Made by a program: the position numbers and the translations under genes. A stretch of 46,965 nt of DNA from Crocinitomicaceae bacterium (lineage in GTDB: Bacteria; Bacteroidota; Bacteroidia; Flavobacteriales_D; Crocinitomicaceae), in assembly GCA_029238665.1 (NCBI GenBank), contig JAQWFQ010000015.1:1-46965 (forward strand), given 5' to 3'. Positions 41,666 through 46,965 of the stretch are shown here, in pieces (within the stretch, counting starts at the first letter, position 1; every line of letters starts with the position of its first letter). Under the pieces are notes generated by a model, which was given only the letters and a program-made list of their open reading frames with translations, did not search any database and had not been told where the DNA came from.

Positions 41666-42405
41666 AGCAATATCATTTGAGTTAATAAGAAGTTTGCGAT
41701 TAGAATAGCGACACTACTGCTCACTACTGCGTGAGTAGCTGATTTACCTACATCTAAAGCTCCACCTTTGGTATAATAGCCATAGAAAGACGCAATAGAA
41801 ACAATTAAGAAGGCAAATACAACTGTTTTTGTCAGTGCATAAAAGATATTACTCAAAACAAAAAATGATCGGATACCTACAATATATGTTTCGGTTGAAG
41901 CTAAGCCTGAGCCAATCAATGACAGCCATCCTCCAACTAAACTGAGCCCCATTGAGAATATGATTAATACAGGAAAAAACAATACGGCCCCAATAATTTT
42001 AGGTAAAACTAAATACGTTAGGCTATTGACCCCCATAATTTCAAGGGCATCAATTTGTTCTGTTGTTTTCATTGTTCCAATTTCTGATGCTATATTAGAA
42101 CCTACTTTTCCCGCTAAAATTAATGATATAATAGTTGGAGAAAACTCTAAAATTGTACTGGAGCGTGTAATGTAACCGATGGTGTACTCAGGTAAAAAAG
42201 GAGAATCCATATTGGAAGCTGTTTGCAACGCAATTACCCCTCCCATAAATGTTGACATTAACGCCACAATTGGAATAGAGTTAATCCCAATTATTTGAAT
42301 TTCATCAAATAATCGTTTTCGAAATACGCCCCATTTTTCTGGAATGGAAAACACTACATAGAGCATCTGAACGAACTTTCCTATATTTTTTAACACCTTT
42401 ATCAC
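41662..42405 (-). CDS. mlaE: MlaE-type ABC transporter permease
   Basis: 247 residues if started at GTG 42405 (then IKVLKNIGKFVQMLYVVFS). The frame is open to a TTG at 42441 (259 residues); the first ATG (42366) would leave few residues before the conserved PEKW. Conserved MlaE blocks: FMGGVIALQTASNM, EFSPTIISLILAGKVGSNIA, SEIGTMKTTEQIDALEIMGV and YGYYTKGGALDVGKSATHAV. Five to six membrane segments. Partner of MlaF, ATGA-overlapped. Start assignment is unsure; family is not. Confidence 0.88.
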   Translation of the reverse strand: MIKVLKNIGKFVQMLYVVFSIPEKWGVFRKRLFDEIQIIGINSIPIVALMSTFMGGVIALQTASNMDSPFLPEYTIGYITRSSTILEFSPTIISLILAGKVGSNIASEIGTMKTTEQIDALEIMGVNSLTYLVLPKIIGAVLFFPVLIIFSMGLSLVGGWLSLIGSGLASTETYIVGIRSFFVLSNIFYALTKTVVFAFLIVSIASFYGYYTKGGALDVGKSATHAVVSSSVAILIANFLLTQMILL

Positions 42406-42462
42406 TAGCAGTAAAGTTAATTGTATTTTTATTGATGACAATCAATTCATCATTTATTCGAA

Positions 42463-42491
42463 TTGAAAATTAAATTAATTTTAAATTTGAA
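42463..42491 (+). promoter_or_regulatory. Candidate promoter of the SprT-like gene
   Basis: TTG at 42463-42465, an 18-base spacer and TAAATTTG at 42484-42491, an exact TAnnTTTG. Transcription would begin around 42495, right at the best TTG start codon, implying a leaderless or very short-leader mRNA, or a start further inside. Confidence 0.4.
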
Positions 42492-42495
42492 TACC

Positions 42496-43125
42496 TTGAA
42501 AACAGAAAAAAGTCAATACGAGTCTATTCTAATAAAATACTTGCCCCCCGAATATATTGATATGGTGGTGGCTTTATTGTTGAAATACCCCGTTACATTT
42601 AAAGTGGTAAAACCACGAAAAACAAAATTAGGCGATTTTAGAGCAAGTGTAAAACAGGAGAAACCACAAATCACTATAAATGGCAACCTAAATCCTTATT
42701 CATTTTTAATCACGACACTCCATGAGTTTGCACATTTAATTAACTTCAATGTAAATGGTCCGTTTGTTGGTGCCCATGGAAAAGAATGGAAAAAAATATA
42801 TGCTGAATTAATTTTGCCAGCGATTGAATTAAAAAAATTACCCTTAGATATTGAGTCAGCATTATTAAACTCATTGGTTAATGTGAAAGCATCGTCTTGT
42901 TCAGACACCAATCTAAATCGCACCCTAATTAAATACGATAAACCGGAAGAAAATCAGGTAACGCTAGAGACCATTGATAAAAATGGTATTTTTGTGCTCA
43001 ACGGAAAAACCTTCCGAAAAGGCACGCTTAGAAGGACCCGTTATTATTGCATTGAAACCAAATCAAACAAAGCGTATTTGGTCAATGGATTAGCACATGT
43101 TAAAGAACTAAAAGATGAAAGATAA
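42496..43125 (+). CDS. SprT-like zinc metalloprotein
   Basis: 209 residues from TTG 42496 (KTEKSQYESILIKYLPPEY). No ATG occurs before codon 23; the frame also offers TTG at 42463. The SprT-like region has RKTKLGDFRASVKQEKPQIT, the zinc motif TTLHEFAHLIN (HExxH at residues 76-80) and a third ligand in GAHGKEWKKIYAEL. The family includes SprT and the DNA-protein crosslink protease SPRTN, but bacterial function is not established. The C-terminal part lacks an obvious zinc ribbon. It overlaps manC by 11 bases. Confidence 0.82.
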   Translation: MKTEKSQYESILIKYLPPEYIDMVVALLLKYPVTFKVVKPRKTKLGDFRASVKQEKPQITINGNLNPYSFLITTLHEFAHLINFNVNGPFVGAHGKEWKKIYAELILPAIELKKLPLDIESALLNSLVNVKASSCSDTNLNRTLIKYDKPEENQVTLETIDKNGIFVLNGKTFRKGTLRRTRYYCIETKSNKAYLVNGLAHVKELKDER

Positions 43126-44176
43126 TTACAGTATAATAATGGCCGGAGGGATAGGAAGTCGATTTTGGCCTATGTCTGTTCCTGAAAGACCCAAACAGTT
43201 TTTAGATGTATTGGGAATTGGCAAGTCATTAATTCAAATGACATACGAGCGTCTACTTCATGTTTCACCTGTAGAAAATATCTATGTTGTTACAAATGCA
43301 CAGTATAAAGAAATGGTTTTGGAGCAGATTCCAACGCTTAAGCCTGAGCAGGTTTTAACAGAACCTGAACGTAAAAATACGGCTCCTTGTATTGCATATG
43401 CAGCAGCAAAAATCCATTCAATAAATGAAAATGCAAACCTGATAATTTCACCTGCAGACCACCTAATAATTCAAGAACAAAACTTTAAAGGGTCTATTGA
43501 AACTGCAATTAATGCTGCCTCAAAAGGAAGGATTGCAACCATTGGAATTCAACCAACACGCCCTGATACAGGCTACGGTTATATTGAAGTCGAAAAAACT
43601 TCAGAAGTAAAGCCCAATGATGTAATGATGGTTAAGCAGTTTCGTGAAAAGCCAAACTTATCCAAGGCCAATGAATTCTTAGCATCTGGAAATTTTTATT
43701 GGAATTCTGGAATTTTCATATGGAAATCAGCAACTGTACTTGATGCCCTTAAATCATTTCAACCTGCATTGTTTGAATTATTTGGTTCAAACTTAGCAAT
43801 GTACAAAGGAGCAGATGAGCAAGATCAGGTTAATCATGCCTTTGCTGTTTGTGAAGACATTTCAATTGATTTTGCCGTAATGGAACATGCTCAAAACATT
43901 GATGTTGTGTTGGCTAATTTTGATTGGTCTGATTTAGGTACGTGGGGTAGTTTAGATCTTCACCTAACTAAAGATGAAAGCAACAATGCCATTGTGGGAG
44001 ATAGCGTTCACACGTTTAACTCCAAAAACTGCATCATCAATATTCCAAATGGAAAAACTACTGTTATTGATGGTTTAGATGGATATATCGTTATACAGTC
44101 AGAAGACAAACTCATGATTCTTCAGAAAGAAAATGAGCAAGAACTAAAACAATACCTTTCAACAATAAAAAAATAA
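43115..44176 (+). CDS. manC: Mannose-1-phosphate guanylyltransferase
   Basis: 353 residues, the single-domain form without the C-terminal phosphomannose isomerase domain. It makes GDP-mannose from mannose-1-phosphate and GTP for surface glycans. The nucleotidyl-transferase signature is IIMAGGIGSRFWPMSVPERP followed by KQFLDVLG; other blocks are EPERKNTAPCIAYAAAKI, ISPADHLI, TRPDTGYGYIEV, FYWNSGIFIWKSATVLDALK and NFDWSDLGTWGSL. It overlaps the SprT-like gene by 11 bases and ends at a bidirectional terminator. Confidence 0.94.
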   Translation: MKDNYSIIMAGGIGSRFWPMSVPERPKQFLDVLGIGKSLIQMTYERLLHVSPVENIYVVTNAQYKEMVLEQIPTLKPEQVLTEPERKNTAPCIAYAAAKIHSINENANLIISPADHLIIQEQNFKGSIETAINAASKGRIATIGIQPTRPDTGYGYIEVEKTSEVKPNDVMMVKQFREKPNLSKANEFLASGNFYWNSGIFIWKSATVLDALKSFQPALFELFGSNLAMYKGADEQDQVNHAFAVCEDISIDFAVMEHAQNIDVVLANFDWSDLGTWGSLDLHLTKDESNNAIVGDSVHTFNSKNCIINIPNGKTTVIDGLDGYIVIQSEDKLMILQKENEQELKQYLSTIKK

Positions 44177-44183
44177 CGTAAAG

Positions 44184-44210
44184 GGGGGAGTAATCACTGA
44201 TTACTCCCCC
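44184..44210. terminator. Bidirectional terminator between manC and the plug-domain gene
   Basis: GGGGGAGTAATCA pairs with TGATTACTCCCCC almost without a loop. It lies 7 bases after the manC stop and 23 bases after the stop of the convergent minus-strand gene. The T-runs are weak on both sides. Confidence 0.7.
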
Positions 44211-44233
44211 TTACTTCTCTAGTTGCTCAAAAC

Positions 44234-44962
44234 TTACTTTCCACTCCGCAATTGTTCTGAACGGTATTTACGGTATAGGTCGAAATAGCTCTTTGATTCC
44301 ATAATTACGACCCCTCCTAATGTATCTCCATATTTTGCAGGAAGCCCTCCTGTATAAACCATCATTCTACCAATAGAACACCCTGGAACGGACCCCACAC
44401 TACTCGTCTTTACACCATCAACTAAGTATAGCATATCCCCTTTTCTTGCACCTCTAAAAACCAACTCACCATCGTCTGTTTGGCGCACATCTGAAGACAT
44501 GGAAGAGATTAAACCCTTCACATCAAACTTTGCTGGAGACTTATCAATTTCCTCAGAGGTCAATGTCGTTACCGGTAAATTACCATCAATGAGTCTAACG
44601 GCGTCTCTATAGTACATGACATTGAGTGTTCCTTTTGTAACTATAGTACTCACAAAAGCAATATCTCCAACCTGATCAAACCCATTCATAGGCACATCAA
44701 CAGGGATGTTTTTCATTGTATCTTCATACTGCTTAATGTTTAACATGTATGCACCTGCTGGAATTGCACTAATTCTAAATTTCCCTTCATAATCTGTTCT
44801 AGACCTATATTTAATGCCATTATCATCAATATATGCCTCCGCTCCGTAAACTGGATCGCCTGTTTTCTTGTCAAGTACTGTTCCTAACACTTCACCTAGC
44901 GAACCTTGGCCAAACAAGATTCCTGTTGTTAAAATTGCCGTCATCATTAGTACATTTTTCAT
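44234..44962 (-). CDS. Secreted carboxypeptidase-regulatory-like plus TonB-plug protein, no barrel
   Basis: 242 residues. Signal peptide (MKNVLMMTAILTTGILFGQ), then a CarboxypepD_reg-like domain (~20-110; GTVLDKKTGDPVYGAEAYID, TDYEGKFRISAIPAGAYMLN), then a TonB-receptor plug-like domain (~125-235; ERDVKGL-type block SPAKFDVKGLISSMSSDVRQ, ELVFRGARKGDMLYLVDGVK, MMVYTGGLPAKYGDTLGGVV). The sequence then ends; there is no 22-strand barrel and the downstream bases hold a terminator, so it is not a truncated receptor by frameshift in view. Probably periplasmic, perhaps attached to another outer-membrane protein. Function unknown. Confidence 0.78.
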   Translation of the reverse strand: MKNVLMMTAILTTGILFGQGSLGEVLGTVLDKKTGDPVYGAEAYIDDNGIKYRSRTDYEGKFRISAIPAGAYMLNIKQYEDTMKNIPVDVPMNGFDQVGDIAFVSTIVTKGTLNVMYYRDAVRLIDGNLPVTTLTSEEIDKSPAKFDVKGLISSMSSDVRQTDDGELVFRGARKGDMLYLVDGVKTSSVGSVPGCSIGRMMVYTGGLPAKYGDTLGGVVIMESKSYFDLYRKYRSEQLRSGK

Positions 44963-45039
44963 AATTTCTCGTTTTAAGTTTGAATGCTTTATAACTAAGA
45001 TGATAGTAAAATTAAATTTCCATAAATAATGGATAAAAA

Positions 45040-45066
45040 AAAGCTCTCAACATGGTTGAGAGCTTT
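45040..45066 (-). terminator. Terminator of fabD
   Basis: AAAGCTCTCAAC pairs with 45055-45066 around a 3-base loop, followed by a T-run on the minus strand, 23 bases after the fabD stop. Confidence 0.8.
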
Positions 45067-45088
45067 AAAAAAAGGGGTAAAATATCTA

Positions 45089-45973
45089 TTATTCCATTCC
45101 TGCACTAGAACATGAAAATTGACGATCTACTTTTTTAAACAAGCCCTGTAACACTTTACCTGGCCCAACTTCAATTACTTCAGTTGCACCCTCTGCAATC
45201 ATTGTTTGCATTGTTTGTGTCCATCTTACTGGCGCTGTTAATTGCGCCATTAAATTCTTTTTAATTTCTGAAGGATCAGAAACGGCACTGGCAACAACGT
45301 TCTGATAAACAGGACAAACTGGCGTGTTAAATTCAGTTCCATCAATTGCTGCTGCTAACTGTTCGCGAGCAGGCTCCATTAATGGAGAATGAAACGCCCC
45401 ACCTACGGGTAAAATCAAGGCTCTTCTTGCACCTGCCTCTGTTAGTTTAGCGCATGCTTCTTCTACTGCTGAAACAGCACCAGAAATCACCAATTGCCCA
45501 GGACAATTATAATTAGCGGCAACAACAATACCATTGACCCCGTCACAAACACCTTCAACTACCTGGTCTTCTAGCCCAATAATAGCTGCCATTGTAGACG
45601 GCTCATTTTCACAAGCATCTTGCATTGCAAGTGCACGCTGTGAAACTAACTTTAACCCATCTTCAAAACTCAAAGTCTTGTTTGCAACCAATGCTGACAA
45701 TTCGCCTAAAGAATGCCCTGCAACCATATCAGGTTGAAATGAATCACCAATGCAAGCAGCAAGGATTGTCGAATGTAAAAAGATAGCAGGTTGCGTTACT
45801 TTTGTTTCTTTTAACTCTTCTGCTGTTCCTTCAAACATGATTTTAGTAATATCAAATCCAAGAATTTCATTTGCCTTATCGAACATTTCTTTGGCAATAG
45901 AAGAATTATCATAAAGGTCTTTACCCATTCCTGAGAATTGAGCTCCTTGACCAGGGAATACATATGCTTTCAT
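45089..45973 (-). CDS. fabD: Malonyl-CoA:ACP transacylase
   Basis: 294 residues from ATG 45973 (MKAYVFPGQGAQFSGMGKDL); an ATG two codons earlier (45979) is also possible. The active serine is Ser88 in VAGHSLGEL; the catalytic histidine lies in GGAFHSPLMEPA, and the oxyanion region in FPGQGAQF. It moves malonyl from CoA to ACP at the start of fatty-acid synthesis. The end EVGPGKVLQGLFKKVDRQFS is typical, with a few extra residues. It stands alone here, between its own promoter and terminator, not in a fab operon. Confidence 0.95.
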   Translation of the reverse strand: MKAYVFPGQGAQFSGMGKDLYDNSSIAKEMFDKANEILGFDITKIMFEGTAEELKETKVTQPAIFLHSTILAACIGDSFQPDMVAGHSLGELSALVANKTLSFEDGLKLVSQRALAMQDACENEPSTMAAIIGLEDQVVEGVCDGVNGIVVAANYNCPGQLVISGAVSAVEEACAKLTEAGARRALILPVGGAFHSPLMEPAREQLAAAIDGTEFNTPVCPVYQNVVASAVSDPSEIKKNLMAQLTAPVRWTQTMQTMIAEGATEVIEVGPGKVLQGLFKKVDRQFSCSSAGME

Positions 45974-45988
45974 TGTCATAATTTTGTA

Positions 45989-46017
45989 CAAATTTAATTA
46001 AAGTTGTCGTTTCGCAA
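45989..46017 (-). promoter_or_regulatory. Promoter of fabD
   Basis: Minus strand: TTG at 46017-46015, an 18-base spacer and TAAATTTG at 45996-45989, an exact TAnnTTTG. The start would be near 45985, giving a leader of about 5-12 bases. The -33 element abuts the terminator of the upstream gene. Confidence 0.6.
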
Positions 46018-46019
46018 TA

Positions 46020-46049
46020 AAAAAAAGGGAGTAGCTAAGCTACTCCCTT
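46020..46049 (-). terminator. Terminator of the T9SS cargo gene
   Basis: AAGGGAGTAGC pairs with GCTACTCCCTT around TAA, followed by a long T-run on the minus strand, about 48 bases after the stop at 46097. Confidence 0.85.
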
Positions 46050-46096
46050 CTATATTTTCGAATATAGTCTATAATGACTAAATCAAAAGAAAATGA

Positions 46097-46965
46097 TTAT
46101 TTAATCACAACTCTTTCAACCATAGATCCGTTATTGTTAGATACTTCAACTAAGTATACTCCTGTACCATTTCCTGATAAATCAAGTGTTGTAGCAGAAG
46201 TAGCTTCTTTCGTTAAAACAACTTGTCCTAACATATCGTAAACAACGATTGTATTAGAAGCATTGTTATTGTTAGAAACATTAACAATTCCTTGAGAAGG
46301 ATTAGGATAGATAGAAACACCTTCTAAAGCATTTTCTTCAATTCCTGCTCCCCAATCGTTACCCATCAATAGACGGATACCAAGTGCTGTACCGTTAGAA
46401 TAAGACTGGTCTCCTGGAATGTAAATAGCAGCTGTTGTGTAAGGCTGATCAACTGTTCTATCATCCAATACACGAATATCAGTACTGTTACCGTTACTAT
46501 ACAACTCAATTGCAGCATAGTACTCACCTGCGCTCAATGTAATTGGAGCATCAAAGTAAACATACATGTATCCGTCTGTAATGTTTTGATCTGTCACCGT
46601 TCCTACTTGTGCATTGTATAATGAACTCATATCATCTGCCCAGAATGTAGCTGTATCTTTTATAGATCCGTAAACTTCTGCACCTGCAACAGTTCCTGAA
46701 GCCAACATGATTTGCATACCTGAAACTTCAGTAGCTGCTTTGATGTGATACATAGAAGCCAATACTAAACCATCTTCACCACCTGTGAATGAATTTGTTC
46801 CAATAGAAGTTAAATCTAAGTCTGCAGCTGGGTAAACATCAATACCATCTGTAGAGTAAACCATTTGTGGCGCTGTTGTTACTTCGAATGTTCTTCCCAA
46901 AACATTGTTTCCAAAAGAAGCTCCAGCAGTTTCTTCATCAGAAACAGTTGTGTAAGTTCCTGTAT
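46097..46965 (-). CDS. T9SS cargo protein with Por-type C-terminal sorting domain, 5' end outside window
   Basis: The frame is open to the right edge (288 visible residues), so the N-terminus and signal peptide are missing; the internal TTG near 46900 is not taken as the start. Residues before the tail form a beta-rich, Asp/Gly/Thr-rich domain (SFTGGEDGLVLASMYHIKAA, ITLSAGEYYAAIELYSNGNS, RVLDDRTVDQPYTTAAIYIP). The last ~70 residues are a type A T9SS signal: GVSIYPNPSQGIVNVSNNN, IVVYDMLGQVVLT, TGVYLVEVSNN and VERVVIK. It is exported through Sec and the type IX system. Catalytic function cannot be seen. Confidence 0.82.
   Translation of the reverse strand, partial: TGTYTTVSDEETAGASFGNNVLGRTFEVTTAPQMVYSTDGIDVYPAADLDLTSIGTNSFTGGEDGLVLASMYHIKAATEVSGMQIMLASGTVAGAEVYGSIKDTATFWADDMSSLYNAQVGTVTDQNITDGYMYVYFDAPITLSAGEYYAAIELYSNGNSTDIRVLDDRTVDQPYTTAAIYIPGDQSYSNGTALGIRLLMGNDWGAGIEENALEGVSIYPNPSQGIVNVSNNNNASNTIVVYDMLGQVVLTKEATSATTLDLSGNGTGVYLVEVSNNNGSMVERVVIK

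Overview
The window is a chromosomal segment of a marine or freshwater Bacteroidota, most likely order Flavobacteriales. Evidence seen directly: type IX secretion C-terminal signals of both kinds (gliding-type at 328-2928, Por-type at the right edge), a DUF5686 outer-membrane protein, weak Shine-Dalgarno signals, the Bacteroidota promoter pattern TTG-N(18-19)-TAnnTTTG in front of rpsL, fabD and the SprT-like gene, and zinc-free forms of L36, S14 and S4. Family level is uncertain; it resembles the Crocinitomicaceae/Fluviicola group, but that is inference.

Layout. (1) 1-3418: the first codons of a Crp/Fnr-type regulator running off the left edge, a 24-bp perfect palindrome upstream of it, a terminator, then a two-gene minus-strand unit (small secreted protein plus a large T9SS adhesin). 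(2) 3419-23286, all minus strand: one uninterrupted str-S10-spc-alpha ribosomal superoperon (rpsL, rpsG, fusA, rpsJ ... rplQ, including secY, infA, rpmJ and rpoA), driven by a clear promoter before rpsL and closed by a terminator after rplQ, followed by carA-eno. (3) 23467-31206: pdhB (minus) divergent from a plus-strand run: etfB-etfA, a DUF151 nuclease-like protein, a CNT nucleoside transporter, a LuxE-like acyl-protein synthetase, a half-size TSUP permease and an M20 amidohydrolase. (4) 31227-42441, the envelope region: recQ (minus), tatC, a DUF5686 outer-membrane protein, lptB, a 46-residue lipoprotein (minus), a BamA/TamA-like barrel, rmuC, then mlaF-mlaE (minus). (5) 42463-46965: a SprT-like metalloprotein and manC (plus), a TonB plug-only secreted protein (minus), fabD (minus) and the C-terminal part of a T9SS cargo protein (minus).

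Together the genes cover translation, pyruvate dehydrogenase/ETF energy metabolism, fatty-acid initiation (FabD), sugar-nucleotide supply (ManC) and an unusually dense set of envelope functions (SecY, TatC, LptB, MlaEF, a BamA-like barrel, DUF5686, T9SS cargo). I see no rRNA, tRNA, CRISPR array, insertion sequence, prophage or defence island. No clearly new system is present. The best leads are small: the palindrome beside the partial Crp/Fnr gene, the 5'-terminal hairpin of the ribosomal mRNA, a structured spacer before rpsD, the divergent mlaE/SprT pair in which neither gene has a suitable ATG, the plug-only TonB-like protein, the half-size TSUP protein, the orphan LuxE-like enzyme and the small conserved-looking lipoprotein.
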